A DNA stretch of 64,000 bases, taken from Thalassolituus maritimus. GTDB taxonomy: Bacteria > Pseudomonadota > Gammaproteobacteria > Pseudomonadales > Oceanobacteraceae. Of this stretch, positions 1 through 10,817 are shown piece by piece (position 1 is the first letter of the stretch; each line of letters begins with the position of its first letter). The stretch covers positions 186,001 to 250,000 of the forward strand of contig NZ_FTOH01000003.1 of the NCBI RefSeq assembly GCF_900156675.1, read 5' to 3'. The position numbers were made by a program, and so were the translations under genes. The notes beneath the pieces are model-generated. The model searched no databases, was not told the DNA's origin, and saw only the letters and a list, made by a program, of their open reading frames with translations.

Positions 1-1878
1 GGACTTCGATCATACCGGCCACGCTACCTCACACTTGCCACAGCAATCGTATCTGCGGCACTCAGTGCGAATACTTATGCCTGGTATTCCCCCAAAGGAG
101 CCGTGCCCGAAGAAAAACTCGAGCGAGTGGCTCGCGACTGGACTCGAGAGCAGGTTGATACTGCGGTTGTATCGAGTTTTATGAAAATTCCATCAACAAA
201 TCCAGCTGTGAATGCGACCGTTAGTGAAGGGTGTGCGTCTATACAGTTCGTGCGTCATAAATTACGCAGTGGCCCTGACAACGCTGCTGAGGCGGATGCA
301 GCCTTGTTGATGATGCCCGGTGTAATCGAAGGTGCAAACGGATTCCACTACATTGCGCGCAATATGATTTATAAGGCGGCTATGCAACATGGCATTAGCC
401 TTGAGGTGTGGGCAGTCGATCGTCGCTCAAATTGTCTGGAAGACCTGACGGGCGTTAATGCGGCTGAAGGTCTGACTGACGTCAGTGAAGCGGAAGACGT
501 CATGATTGGTTATTACTACGAGGGCAAAGAAGTCGACGGCAAGATATTTGAAGGATTCAAGACGTCCCGCGATCTTGAGGAAGTCGTCGATTACGGCCTC
601 GCCATGGCCACTGACGATATGTTCGCTGTGATGGAATATATGATTCCGGATCAGGCTACGCGTAAAGAAAAAGTCTTTGTCGGTGGTCACTCATTGGGTG
701 GCCTGCACACCTCGACCTTCCTTGCCTGGGATCGGGACGGCGACAGAAGCACTCTCGATGATGCAGGTTATATGAATACGGCAGGGGCATTTGGTTTCGA
801 TACCTCGTTGCGTCCAGTGTATGCCAGCACTGAAGAGGATATGGTCGAATCAACCACCATGATCAGTTTGTCGGACTGGCTGGGAATTCAGCAGGAGGAC
901 GACGAAGCGGATCAGGCTGAGAGTTACGCAAACACGGTCAACCTTCTGCGTGACAACTATCTGCCACGTACATTAGCTGTCGAGGGTGCCTTTAACGCAG
1001 AGATTCTTGCCCTGCCAGAAGCCATGGCCCTACTTGCTGGTATAGCCCCAGAAGAAGAGAGCATGGCTCTTCAGCGGTTGCCACGTTCGCTGACGTTGAG
1101 AACACTTTTGGCTCTGGTACACAGTCGGGATATCAACGATTTCTTTTATAAGCCAAGCATTGATGACTTTCGCTACACCAACGAGGCCCTGGTCGGTCTG
1201 ATCTTTGATGATAACTCAACCGTTCTGCCATTTATCAGCACCTCCCTTGGGTTCTTCGAAGGCGGTGGTATGGAAGAGCGCAAGGGCATTGCTGATCTGG
1301 TGGGGTCGATCGTACCAATTCTGGGTACCGGCGGCGGTGACGTTATTCCAACGCCTTATATCGCGACAGATGCTGGACCTTATCGCTGGCGTACGGGGGA
1401 AGGGCCGCTGTACGGCTGGGCCGACTTCGATGAGGTCGCGAGTAATTCAGACACCGAACATCAGGACGAGAACGGCGAGATTACCTTCACGAGCCGTCGT
1501 TCAGAAACCTCAGATATGGATGACTTCGTAGAGGCGCTCTACGCCGGTGAAACCAACCTGACTGAATGGTATTTCCCGACGCGTTTGTTGCTGGACCTGA
1601 CTATGGCGGCACCTTATGACTTTGCCGAGAATTATGGCATGTATCTCTATCACCGTGATGGGGCAGCTAACGTTCCAAAAATTGAGTTTATCGCTGAAGA
1701 GGGCATCGGTGCCGACCCAGTTGGTGGTCAAGGTACGGACGACCCGATCGTTCTTGAGGGAATGAACCATCTGGACCCGATGTTCGCAGTGGCAAATGCG
1801 AGCGCGACGCACCCCAATCCGGTCATCGACAGCCTGCTGGATTTTGTCGAAAGCAACCTGAACTCATCTCGTCGATAA
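1..1878 (+). CDS. Exported alpha/beta hydrolase (5' end outside window)
   Basis: The frame is open to the first base, so the start lies upstream. A GTG at 103 is in frame, but a hydrophobic stretch ending in an Ala-x-Ala-like site (TYA, codons about 25-27 of the visible part) precedes it and reads as a signal peptide, so the protein is probably exported. The nucleophile elbow is GHSLGG (bases about 685-702), and a C-terminal EGMNHLDP segment could supply the catalytic His. This points to a serine hydrolase or esterase of the alpha/beta fold; the substrate cannot be read from the sequence. It ends 115 bases before recC and is probably a separate transcript. Family call is good, specific function unknown. 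Confidence 0.75.
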   Translation, partial: GLRSYRPRYLTLATAIVSAALSANTYAWYSPKGAVPEEKLERVARDWTREQVDTAVVSSFMKIPSTNPAVNATVSEGCASIQFVRHKLRSGPDNAAEADAALLMMPGVIEGANGFHYIARNMIYKAAMQHGISLEVWAVDRRSNCLEDLTGVNAAEGLTDVSEAEDVMIGYYYEGKEVDGKIFEGFKTSRDLEEVVDYGLAMATDDMFAVMEYMIPDQATRKEKVFVGGHSLGGLHTSTFLAWDRDGDRSTLDDAGYMNTAGAFGFDTSLRPVYASTEEDMVESTTMISLSDWLGIQQEDDEADQAESYANTVNLLRDNYLPRTLAVEGAFNAEILALPEAMALLAGIAPEEESMALQRLPRSLTLRTLLALVHSRDINDFFYKPSIDDFRYTNEALVGLIFDDNSTVLPFISTSLGFFEGGGMEERKGIADLVGSIVPILGTGGGDVIPTPYIATDAGPYRWRTGEGPLYGWADFDEVASNSDTEHQDENGEITFTSRRSETSDMDDFVEALYAGETNLTEWYFPTRLLLDLTMAAPYDFAENYGMYLYHRDGAANVPKIEFIAEEGIGADPVGGQGTDDPIVLEGMNHLDPMFAVANASATHPNPVIDSLLDFVESNLNSSRR

Positions 1879-1993
1879 TCGACCAAAGCGACACGTCCCG
1901 TAGGTGAAAACGGGGCGTGTCGCCACACAAAACCCTGTTACAATGAACGTCCTCAGTTCAGTCACGCCCAACGACCAGACAGACAAGGACGCC

Positions 1994-4900
1994 ATGTTTC
2001 GCTTATACCATTCCAACGATCTTGAAGTCCTGAAAGAGCTCCTGCTCAACGAGATCCGTCAAAACCCACCCGGTGTTTTTGATTCAGAGCAGATACTCGT
2101 TCAGTCACAGGGCATGGCACACTGGCTCAAGCTTCAATTGGCCGACGGCCTCGGAGTAGCGGCTCAGGTCGATTTTCCTCTGCCATCGGCCTACGTCTGG
2201 AAGGTATTCAATACGCTCAAACCTGAGCTGCCCGAGCGTTCGCACTTTGAGAAACAGGCCATGGCATGGAAGTTAATGCGCCTTCTACCGGGGCTGAAAG
2301 ATGAACCTGAGTGTGAAGGTATTGCCCGTTACCTCAAGAACGACCCTGATGGCCTGCGCTGCTATGAACTTGCTCATAAAATAGCCGACGTTTTTGACCA
2401 GTATCTGGTGTATCGCCCCGACTGGCTGCTTAACTGGGAAAAGGGCATAGACGGGATCGATGACAGTGATGTATCGGTTCATCCCTGGCAGCCGCGGGTC
2501 TGGCGAGCGCTGGTGGCTGACAGTCGGGCGTTGGGGAATAGCCTCGAGCACCGCGCCCGGCTGACGACCTCATTAGCGTCCATCGTTGCTGAAAATGGGC
2601 ATCGCTTAAACGCTATGCCACAACGCTTATTTGTATTTGGTATCGCAGCTTTACCCGGTGGTTACTGGGATGTTCTTAATGCGATTTCTGGTCATATCGA
2701 TGTGCATTTCTTCCTGTTGAATCCTTGTCGTAATTTCTGGGGAGATATTGTCAGTGACCGACAGAAAGCCTGGATTCTGAAGACCAACCCAGATGCGGAG
2801 AATTACCTAGAGCGTGGTAACCCGTTACTGGCCAGCTGGGGGCGTCTTGGTAAAGATTTTCTGACGCTTGTGCACGAAACCTCAGATGAAGGTCAGTTAC
2901 AGGACGTTGAAGCGTTTACAGAGATTGAGCGAACAAGCCTACTGAAGCATATTCAGGCAGATCTGTTAGACCTCCGGGATGGTCAATCAGCGGCCTATCA
3001 ACCAGCAGCTTTAAAAAGTAGCCGCTTCAAATCATCAATATCTAAGAACGATGAGAGTCTGAGGGTAGTCTCGGGGCACAGCCCGTTGCGGGAAGTTCAA
3101 CGCCTGCATGACCAGCTCCTGTTCTGGTTCAACGACAACCCATCGCTTAAACCTCGCGACGTTGTGGTGATGGTGCCCGATATCGACCAGTACGCCCCCT
3201 ATATCGATGCTGTATTCGCCAGCGCGCCCGAAGGTCATCGTGTTCCGTGGGCGATTGCAGATCAGTCGCAGGTTCAGGAGAACCCGCTACTCGATAGCGT
3301 CGTGTCTCTGATGAGTTTATTTGATAGCCGGTTGCAACTGACCGATGTGCTTGATTGGTTGGACGTGCCCGCCATACGTCGTCGGTTCAGCATTGAAGAG
3401 GGCGATCTCGAGGGCGTGCGTGCATGGCTTGATAACGCAGGTGTTCGCTGGGGGTTAGACAGTGATCACCGCAGTGACCTTGGTTTTCCTGCCTTTGGTC
3501 AGAACAGCTGGCGCAAAGGTTTGCGTCAGTTATTGTTAGGGTTAATGCTGCCCACCGCTGCTACAGCGCATCAGGGCGAAGATTGGCCAGTGTTTGGCGT
3601 AGAAGGTGGAGCAGCTGAGCTTCTTGGCCAGCTGATCCAGTTAATCGAAACTCTTGATCATTGGCGCGGCTATCAGTCTGAAACGCATACGGTAGAAGAA
3701 TGGATGACCGCCATTCCTGAATTACTGGATGATTTTTATGAACCCGACCTTGATGAAGGTGTTCAGCTTCAGCGGGTCCGCGATGCTATTCAGCGCTGGG
3801 CAGAAGAACTCAGTGATGCAGCGTACGACCAAGCCTTATCACCTCAGGTGGTGCGCAGCTGGTTTCAGGAACATCTCGGTCAACAAGGTGGCTGGCAGCG
3901 TTTTCTGGCGGGTCCGGTAAACTTCTGTACCTTAATGCCGATGCGATCGATTCCGTTCAAAGCAGTCTGCCTGTTGGGAATGAATGATCAGGATTATCCG
4001 CGTCAGGTGACTCCGGTCGGTTTTGATTTAATGGTGCAGGGGCGAGCGCGTCGGGGAGATCGTTCCCGACGTGAAGACGACCGTTACCTCGTTCTTGAGG
4101 CACTGTGTTCTGCGCAGGAGAATTTCTACATCAGTTACCGCGGACGCGATGCCCGGGAAAACCACGAGTTGCAACCCTCGGTTCTGATCAGCGAACTTCT
4201 TGATTACATCGGTGATGCATATTGCCTTGAAGGTGATGAAAAACTACCTGCACGAGAGAGCCGGGAGCGACTGCGCAGCTGGTTAACCGAAGAACTTCCA
4301 TTGCAGCCGTTTAATCGGCGCACCTATGAGCCTGAGCACATAAATGCCGTAGCTGGCTATCACAAATTATGGGCAGACGTGGCCAACACAGACCACAGTG
4401 ATTCTGAATTCAGGCCATTCTATTCAGCCCCCGTGGCGATACCAGAAGGCTTCAGTCGTAAACAAGTACTGTGGAGTGATGTAAAAGAATCTCTGTTGAA
4501 ACCCGCGAGCTTTTTTGTAAAACGCCGACTCCGATTGCAACCCGATCTCCATATGACGCAATCGCGCAATGAAGAGATATTCCAACCGGACGCACTGGAA
4601 AACAGTCTTCTGAAACAACGCTGGATACAGGATCAATTAGCCACTTCCGAACCCTCAGATATTCCTGACTTCACATACAGAGAACAGGCACTGGGCAGCC
4701 TACCGGTCAATGCGCTGGGAGACATCTACGTAAGCCGGATTGAAAATGAATTAGCGCCGTTACTTGATGGCGTTAAACATTTTATCTCCGGCGAACCAGA
4801 CAGCGGCGCTCTGACCTTGCTGGTGAATGACCCTGGTATAACCGATGAGAATACGTCGACGGTTGAAATCAGTGGAGAGTATGCACAGTGCTGGAATCGC

Positions 4901-5368
4901 CAGCTGGTGTACTGGAGAGCCGGAGATTTACGTGGTGAGCATTTGCTGAACTTATGGCTCGACCTGGTGTTCGCGGCGGCCGCACAGCCGGGGCTGGTGG
5001 ATATGGCGGTGATTGTCGGCGGTAAAAAGAAAACTGAAGAATTTATATTTGACGCACCCTCACAGGATGAAGCCATTCAGTACGTACGTCACTGCCTCGA
5101 TCACTACTTTGCCAGCTGGACTGCGCCGCAGGACGCTGTCCCCGGGGTACAGTGGACGCTATTACACACCGATGATGCAAAGAAAATGGATACGCTGAAA
5201 AAACAGGCGGATAACGAATTTTCGGCATTTAACCGAACAGCAATGCAGCGCTGTTATCCAAACCTGGCAGAGACTCTCCTATCTGGTGGCCTGGAAGACT
5301 GGCTGGAAACACACCGTTGGATCTGGGCGCTTCCCGAACAATGTTTGCAGCAGGAGGCCGAAGCGTGA
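1994..5368 (+). CDS. recC: RecBCD nuclease/helicase subunit gamma (RecC)
   Basis: RecC holds the split DNA strands in the RecBCD enzyme, which processes double-strand breaks and degrades linear foreign DNA until it meets Chi. The product is 1124 aa, close to the roughly 1120 aa of the E. coli protein. I chose the ATG at 1994 rather than the in-frame ATG at 1904 because the sequence from there (MFRLYHSNDLEVL) matches the conserved RecC N terminus and an AAGGAC ribosome site lies just upstream. It is the first gene of recC-recB-recD-DUF748; its stop overlaps the recB start (GTGA). recC first, without an intervening ptrA, is common outside enterobacteria. Confidence 0.95.
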   Translation: MFRLYHSNDLEVLKELLLNEIRQNPPGVFDSEQILVQSQGMAHWLKLQLADGLGVAAQVDFPLPSAYVWKVFNTLKPELPERSHFEKQAMAWKLMRLLPGLKDEPECEGIARYLKNDPDGLRCYELAHKIADVFDQYLVYRPDWLLNWEKGIDGIDDSDVSVHPWQPRVWRALVADSRALGNSLEHRARLTTSLASIVAENGHRLNAMPQRLFVFGIAALPGGYWDVLNAISGHIDVHFFLLNPCRNFWGDIVSDRQKAWILKTNPDAENYLERGNPLLASWGRLGKDFLTLVHETSDEGQLQDVEAFTEIERTSLLKHIQADLLDLRDGQSAAYQPAALKSSRFKSSISKNDESLRVVSGHSPLREVQRLHDQLLFWFNDNPSLKPRDVVVMVPDIDQYAPYIDAVFASAPEGHRVPWAIADQSQVQENPLLDSVVSLMSLFDSRLQLTDVLDWLDVPAIRRRFSIEEGDLEGVRAWLDNAGVRWGLDSDHRSDLGFPAFGQNSWRKGLRQLLLGLMLPTAATAHQGEDWPVFGVEGGAAELLGQLIQLIETLDHWRGYQSETHTVEEWMTAIPELLDDFYEPDLDEGVQLQRVRDAIQRWAEELSDAAYDQALSPQVVRSWFQEHLGQQGGWQRFLAGPVNFCTLMPMRSIPFKAVCLLGMNDQDYPRQVTPVGFDLMVQGRARRGDRSRREDDRYLVLEALCSAQENFYISYRGRDARENHELQPSVLISELLDYIGDAYCLEGDEKLPARESRERLRSWLTEELPLQPFNRRTYEPEHINAVAGYHKLWADVANTDHSDSEFRPFYSAPVAIPEGFSRKQVLWSDVKESLLKPASFFVKRRLRLQPDLHMTQSRNEEIFQPDALENSLLKQRWIQDQLATSEPSDIPDFTYREQALGSLPVNALGDIYVSRIENELAPLLDGVKHFISGEPDSGALTLLVNDPGITDENTSTVEISGEYAQCWNRQLVYWRAGDLRGEHLLNLWLDLVFAAAAQPGLVDMAVIVGGKKKTEEFIFDAPSQDEAIQYVRHCLDHYFASWTAPQDAVPGVQWTLLHTDDAKKMDTLKKQADNEFSAFNRTAMQRCYPNLAETLLSGGLEDWLETHRWIWALPEQCLQQEAEA

Positions 5369-8300
5369 ATAAACTCGACCTTCATACGTTTCCTCTTTTG
5401 GGGCGGTCGCTGATTGAAGCGAGCGCGGGCACAGGTAAAACCTACACGATTAATCAGTTATATCGTCGTGCCGTACTGGGGCATGGAATTAACCAGAAGC
5501 TTGATTGCACTCAGATTCTGGTGGTGACCTTTACTAATGCCGCTGCGGAAGAATTACGCGGCCGGATTCGTGCTGGCTTACGTGATGCCTTTGAGAATTT
5601 ATTGGCTGCAGAGCAGGGGGTAATGCCTGACCCTGACATTCAGCGTTGGGTTAACGAACTACAAACCGATAAGGTCTCTTCTGAAGCACTTATAAAAGAG
5701 CTTCAGACCTGGTTGCAGCTAAACCTCGCCCAGATGGACGAGTCCTCTATCTGTACCATCCATAAATTCTGCGCGCAGATGTTGAAACGCTACGCGTTCG
5801 ACAGTGGTGTGGCGTTTAACCAGGCATTAGAAGTAGAAGGTGAAGAATATCTTCGCCGCGCCTGTGAAGATATATGGCGTCAGCTGTGCTATCCGCAGAA
5901 TCGGGACGTGCTTGAGTTTCTGACATCAGATTTCTCTGATCCGGATTCCCTGTTCAGGTATTTCCGCAGCTGGATGAATAAACCAGGTGTGCGTACTAAG
6001 CCGGATATCAAAGAAGACTTTGACGCGCTCTGGGGGCGTTTAAAGCAAACGTTCGAAGATGCTAAAAACCTATGGTTTCTTCTTGGACACGACAACATCG
6101 TCAAAGAGATCACTTCGGCCGATATCGATAAACGCAGTTACAGCAGTAAGAATTTTCCTAATTGGTTGCAGCAGGCCGGAGATTACTTCGCAGCAGGGCA
6201 GGCTTTGCCTATTCCGGCCAACCTGAACCGTTTCGGTTCAGTTATGCTCAGTGAAAAAACGAAAACGGGTGAGCCGCCACGTCATAAGCTATTTGAAAAA
6301 ATTGATGAGCTGATCGAACTTGAAAGAACACTCAGGCAGTCTCAGGAGCTGACCTGGTTTCGTTCTATTTACGACCGTTACATTGACCTTCTAGAGCAAG
6401 CGGCGGTCGTCACCAGTAATGATCTTCAACGCCTTCTTGATAGTGCTCTGCAGTCTGAGCAGGGCGAAGAACTGGCAGCCCAGATCCGAAGATTGCACCC
6501 GATTGCAATGATCGATGAATTTCAGGACACCGATCCGGTTCAGTATCGAATCTTCAGTCGTATATATCAGTCTTCTGAGGTCAATGAGTCGGCTGCCGTA
6601 AATAACACGGATGATCAGCATGGCCTGATTATGATCGGTGATCCTAAGCAGGCGATTTATGGGTTTCGTGGTGGTGACATCTTTACCTATATGGCCGCCA
6701 GTAAACGAGTCGATGAGAATCGGCGATTTACACTGGATACGAACTATCGCAGTGATAGTCACCTGATTCATGCGGTAAATGCACTCTGGCAGAATCACGA
6801 CAAGCCTTTCGTCTTTGATGACGCAATTCAGTTTTACCCGGTACAGGCCGGCGGTCATCACGATAAAAAGGCTCCCCTCTGGCAGCAGAATATTCCGACG
6901 GAAGCGTTACAGCTGTGGGTGGGTGATGATCCGGAAGAATCGAAACCAGAAGCCCAGCAACGAATAGCCTATGAGTGTGCTTCTCAGATTGGCGCTCTAA
7001 TGTCGGGTGCCGCCAGTTTCCCGGTTAATGGTAAAAAGAATGCGAAAGGAAAGCCGGTTGAGGCCGGTGATATTGCCGTATTGGTTTTCTCCCGGTCACA
7101 GGCAAAGATTATTCGGGATGCGTTGACCCGAGTAGGTATTGGCAGTGTTTATCTGACGCGCGACAGCGTACTTGATTCTGTAGAAGCCTGGGACCTGTTA
7201 GCAATGCTTGAAGCCATTGCTCATCCCGGCAATGAAACCAGTGTGCGTCGGGCAATAGCTACCTCAATCTGGGGAGCAACAGCCGATGATCTGGTGCAGA
7301 TGCAGGATGATGAAAATATCTGGGAATCTCAGCTTGCCAGCATGCACGAGTATCACCAGATATGGCAACGCCGGGGTGTCATGGCCATGCTGATGCAATG
7401 GCTCGAAGATGATGAGCGTGCCGTGCGTCTGCGCAAAATGGAAAACGGTGAGCGTGCTCTCACCAATATTCTCCACCTCGGGGAAATGCTCCAGGCACAA
7501 AGTCGTAAACTTCGTGGCCATCAGGCTTTGATTCGCTGGTTCAGTGAGCGTATAGACCCGGATTCTGATCGTGGTGAAGAAGCTCAGCTACGCCTTGAAA
7601 CCGACTCACGCCTGGTCAATATTGTCACCATTCATAAATCGAAGGGGCTTGAATATCCTTTTGTATTTCTTCCGTACCTCTGGGCCGACAGTGCCAGGCC
7701 CAGACGCCAGAATACAGAAACGATTTACTTTAATGGTCGTGAGCTGGTACGCGATCTTGCACCGGATGATAAAGCAAAAGAATTGCAGGCTCGCGATACG
7801 TTAGCCGAGCAGATGCGGCTCTTATACGTTGCTTTAACACGGGCGAAATTCGGCTGTTATATGTGGCTGGCGAATGTGCAGACAGGCGCCAAAAATAAAC
7901 GTGCGCCGATCTGGCTCGATTCTGCATTGGGTGAGTTATTAAGCAATGGTGGACGTATTGCTGGTATCGCTGACGTAGATATTGACGGCATGTTTATCGG
8001 TGAGCTGCCAGAGTGGCGGGTAGCCGGTCAGGCCGAACTTAATGTCCCACCTCCGCCGGTTGTTCCGGCAATCAATAAAGCGCGTTGGCGCGACCACTGG
8101 CGGGTGGGAAGTTACAGCCAGCTGGCTGCCCACTCTGCAAATTCTGCCGCCCACAGTGTTGAAGCGGCAGCGGCAGATTTAGGGCATTACTTTGACTGGG
8201 AGGCAGGTGTCACAGATGTCTCTTCAGTATCCGATGGCGAATTGCCGCTGGCTTTGCGTTTCCCGAAAGGTGCCAATCCGGGGACCTGTTTGCACGCAAT

Positions 8301-8985
8301 TTTTGAACACTGGGATTTCCACGATAAAGAGGCTCTGCTTGATGTGTGCAAAGAGCAGCTGAATCTCTATGGCCTGCAGGAGCAGCCCGTCGACGAGGTG
8401 TCAGACTGGATTGAAAGTATCGTGAGTCAACCATTGGCACTTTACGATACGACTCTCACACTGAAAGACATTGAGCCATCGTCACGGTTGGATGAAATGG
8501 AATTTTATCTACCCGTGGGCCAGCTATCGGCGTCGGATATTGATGCTTTGTTAGGAGGTGATCAACGCTTCAGCTTTGAACCTTTAACCGGCTATCTGAA
8601 AGGTTTTATCGATCTTATTTTTGAGTGGCAGGGCCGTTATTACGTCGCCGACTATAAATCGAACCATCTGGGTGATCATTGGCGTAACTATGTGCCCTCG
8701 GCATTGCGCGATTCAATGCGTGACCACAGATACGATCTGCAGTCCTGGATTTATATGTTGGCACTTGATCAATTGCTCAGCCGTCGATTGCCTGATTATC
8801 AGCCGCAAAAGCACTTAGGTGGCAGTGTGTATTTCTACCTCCGTGGTATGGGAAGTCATTTCCGTAAAAGCGATCACAATACAGACCCTGATGCCGGCGT
8901 CTGCTTCACGCCCGTGAGTGTTGAATCTCTGCGCCAGTGGCGAAAAGCGATATTGCCAGAGCAAGCGCAGGAGGTTGCCCCATGA
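5365..8985 (+). CDS. recB: RecBCD subunit beta (RecB): helicase and nuclease
   Basis: RecB is the 3'-5' helicase and the only nuclease of RecBCD. The 1206-aa product starts at a GTG at 5365, eight bases after an AGGAGG box and overlapping the recC stop; the longer frame from 5317 would lie inside recC without a comparable ribosome site. UvrD-type Walker A is at residues 19-26 (ASAGTGKT). A second helicase motif, MIDEFQDTDP, follows in the first third. The C-terminal nuclease motif VADYKSN is intact around residues 1094-1100, with the metal-binding Asp and catalytic Lys. The stop overlaps the recD start (ATGA). Confidence 0.96.
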   Translation: MNKLDLHTFPLLGRSLIEASAGTGKTYTINQLYRRAVLGHGINQKLDCTQILVVTFTNAAAEELRGRIRAGLRDAFENLLAAEQGVMPDPDIQRWVNELQTDKVSSEALIKELQTWLQLNLAQMDESSICTIHKFCAQMLKRYAFDSGVAFNQALEVEGEEYLRRACEDIWRQLCYPQNRDVLEFLTSDFSDPDSLFRYFRSWMNKPGVRTKPDIKEDFDALWGRLKQTFEDAKNLWFLLGHDNIVKEITSADIDKRSYSSKNFPNWLQQAGDYFAAGQALPIPANLNRFGSVMLSEKTKTGEPPRHKLFEKIDELIELERTLRQSQELTWFRSIYDRYIDLLEQAAVVTSNDLQRLLDSALQSEQGEELAAQIRRLHPIAMIDEFQDTDPVQYRIFSRIYQSSEVNESAAVNNTDDQHGLIMIGDPKQAIYGFRGGDIFTYMAASKRVDENRRFTLDTNYRSDSHLIHAVNALWQNHDKPFVFDDAIQFYPVQAGGHHDKKAPLWQQNIPTEALQLWVGDDPEESKPEAQQRIAYECASQIGALMSGAASFPVNGKKNAKGKPVEAGDIAVLVFSRSQAKIIRDALTRVGIGSVYLTRDSVLDSVEAWDLLAMLEAIAHPGNETSVRRAIATSIWGATADDLVQMQDDENIWESQLASMHEYHQIWQRRGVMAMLMQWLEDDERAVRLRKMENGERALTNILHLGEMLQAQSRKLRGHQALIRWFSERIDPDSDRGEEAQLRLETDSRLVNIVTIHKSKGLEYPFVFLPYLWADSARPRRQNTETIYFNGRELVRDLAPDDKAKELQARDTLAEQMRLLYVALTRAKFGCYMWLANVQTGAKNKRAPIWLDSALGELLSNGGRIAGIADVDIDGMFIGELPEWRVAGQAELNVPPPPVVPAINKARWRDHWRVGSYSQLAAHSANSAAHSVEAAAADLGHYFDWEAGVTDVSSVSDGELPLALRFPKGANPGTCLHAIFEHWDFHDKEALLDVCKEQLNLYGLQEQPVDEVSDWIESIVSQPLALYDTTLTLKDIEPSSRLDEMEFYLPVGQLSASDIDALLGGDQRFSFEPLTGYLKGFIDLIFEWQGRYYVADYKSNHLGDHWRNYVPSALRDSMRDHRYDLQSWIYMLALDQLLSRRLPDYQPQKHLGGSVYFYLRGMGSHFRKSDHNTDPDAGVCFTPVSVESLRQWRKAILPEQAQEVAP

Positions 8986-10817
8986 GTTGCCCAGTGAGCA
9001 CCGATTACTTAAAGCTCTGGTCAGAAAGCGATCTTATCCGTGCGATTGATTATCAGCTGGCTCGTCAGGCAGTGGAGTGGGAGTCCAGATACGGTACAAC
9101 CTCTCCACAAGACCAGCAGGCCTTAATATTGACGGCCTGTGCCGTAAGTTATGTCCTCGGCCGCGGACAGGTGTGTCTCGAATTATCAGCTTGGCCAAAA
9201 GCATTGGCTGTATCGCCTGAGCATCTACCGACGACTGACCAGCTGACGCGCTGTCAGACTGTTTCTATCGCAACGTCAGAAGCAGATACATCAGCACTGT
9301 TTGTCGTTCAGGGTGAGCGGGTCTACCTGAACCGGTATTTCCGATATGAGCAGTCGGTGCTGGAGCAGATACGTCAGCGCGTCAGCCCGGAAGGCATGCC
9401 GGCCAGTAAGGCGCTGGCGACGACGTTGCGAAAACTGTTTCCAGCCCCGGAAGCGGATATCGACTGGCAGGCTATTGCAGCCGCAACGGCCTGTGTTCAG
9501 CCGCTGTGTGTGATTACTGGAGGCCCCGGCACAGGAAAAACGACCACGGTGACTCGTTTGCTGAGTGCCTTGTTGAGTGAAAACCCGGATCTACGGGTTG
9601 CCCTGGCCGCGCCGACCGGTAAAGCTGCGGCACGCATGACAGAATCCATCCGCCAGGCCCGTGAGCGCGGTGGACTGCCGCATGCCGATGGTATTCCCTC
9701 GGTTAGTTTTACTCTGCATCGTCTGCTTGGCTGGAGCCCGCGAGGCTTTCGCTACCACCATGAACGTTACCTTCCGTATGACTGCATCGTGGTCGATGAA
9801 GCGTCCATGATTGATTTGCCAATGATGGCTCATCTGCTGAGTGCACTGGCTCCAAAGACACGTCTTATTTTTCTGGGGGACCGTGACCAGCTCGCATCGG
9901 TTGAGGCTGGGAGTGTGCTTGCCGATTTGTGCGACGCCGGTACAGAACACGGTATTACCGACGCTTTTGCCGCGCGACTGGGGGCGTTAACGGGTTACGA
10001 CATGAGCGCCGTTATCGAAGCAGAATGTTCAATTATGCAGAATGCGATGGTCCAGTTGCGTAAATCCCATCGATTTGGTGAACACAGCGGTATTGGCGCT
10101 CTGGCGCGTGCGGTGAATCAGGGGGCCGTTCAACAGGCTGATCAGGTGTTAGAGGACCCGGCTTTTGCTGATGCAGTGCGCTTAGCGGTAGATTCTGAAG
10201 AGTGGCAGGCGCACGTTGTTGAGGGTTATCGTCAGTATTGTCGCCTGATAGAAGACGGCGCCTCGCCAGAGTGGATTCTTGATGCCTTCGACCAGTTTCA
10301 GGTTTTGGTGGCATTGCGCAGTGGACCAGTCGGGGTTGAAGAAACTAATCGACGAATTGAACGTCTGCTTAACAGAGCTGGTTTATTGTCAGACACCAGC
10401 CAGCTTTGGTATCCGGGGCGCGCAATCATGATTACCCGCAATGATTATGATGTCGGCCTGTACAATGGGGACATCGGTATTATGCTCAGGCACGAAGGGC
10501 AGGAGCGTGTTGTCTTCCGCGACGCGGAGGGTGGTTTGCGTTTCCTGTCGCCGGGCCGCCTGCCTAATCACGAGACGGCATTTGCCATGACGGTACACAA
10601 AAGCCAGGGGTCTGAGTTTTCTGCTGTGATGCTTCTTTTACCCGAAAAATGGCAGCAGGTGATTACGCGGGAGTTGGTCTATACGGCCATTACCCGAGCA
10701 AAAAAACAATTCTGGTGTCAGGTAGGGAACGCCTGCTGGCAACAGGCTTTGAATTCCAGAACAGAAAGAGCAAGCGGCCTTAGAGACGCGCTCTGGAGCA
10801 ATAACGACGCACTATGA
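8982..10817 (+). CDS. recD: RecBCD subunit alpha (RecD): 5'-3' helicase
   Basis: RecD is the faster 5'-3' motor of RecBCD. The 611-aa product, against about 608 in E. coli, has Walker A GGPGTGKT at residues 180-187, a Walker B-like CIVVDEASM and a C-terminal VHKSQGSEF helicase motif. The ATG at 8982 is used because a CAGGAGG ribosome site lies about ten bases upstream and the start forms an ATGA overlap with recB; a longer in-frame opening at 8937 has no such support. The stop again overlaps the next gene by ATGA, so all four genes of this operon look translationally coupled. Confidence 0.95.
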   Translation: MSCPVSTDYLKLWSESDLIRAIDYQLARQAVEWESRYGTTSPQDQQALILTACAVSYVLGRGQVCLELSAWPKALAVSPEHLPTTDQLTRCQTVSIATSEADTSALFVVQGERVYLNRYFRYEQSVLEQIRQRVSPEGMPASKALATTLRKLFPAPEADIDWQAIAAATACVQPLCVITGGPGTGKTTTVTRLLSALLSENPDLRVALAAPTGKAAARMTESIRQARERGGLPHADGIPSVSFTLHRLLGWSPRGFRYHHERYLPYDCIVVDEASMIDLPMMAHLLSALAPKTRLIFLGDRDQLASVEAGSVLADLCDAGTEHGITDAFAARLGALTGYDMSAVIEAECSIMQNAMVQLRKSHRFGEHSGIGALARAVNQGAVQQADQVLEDPAFADAVRLAVDSEEWQAHVVEGYRQYCRLIEDGASPEWILDAFDQFQVLVALRSGPVGVEETNRRIERLLNRAGLLSDTSQLWYPGRAIMITRNDYDVGLYNGDIGIMLRHEGQERVVFRDAEGGLRFLSPGRLPNHETAFAMTVHKSQGSEFSAVMLLLPEKWQQVITRELVYTAITRAKKQFWCQVGNACWQQALNSRTERASGLRDALWSNNDAL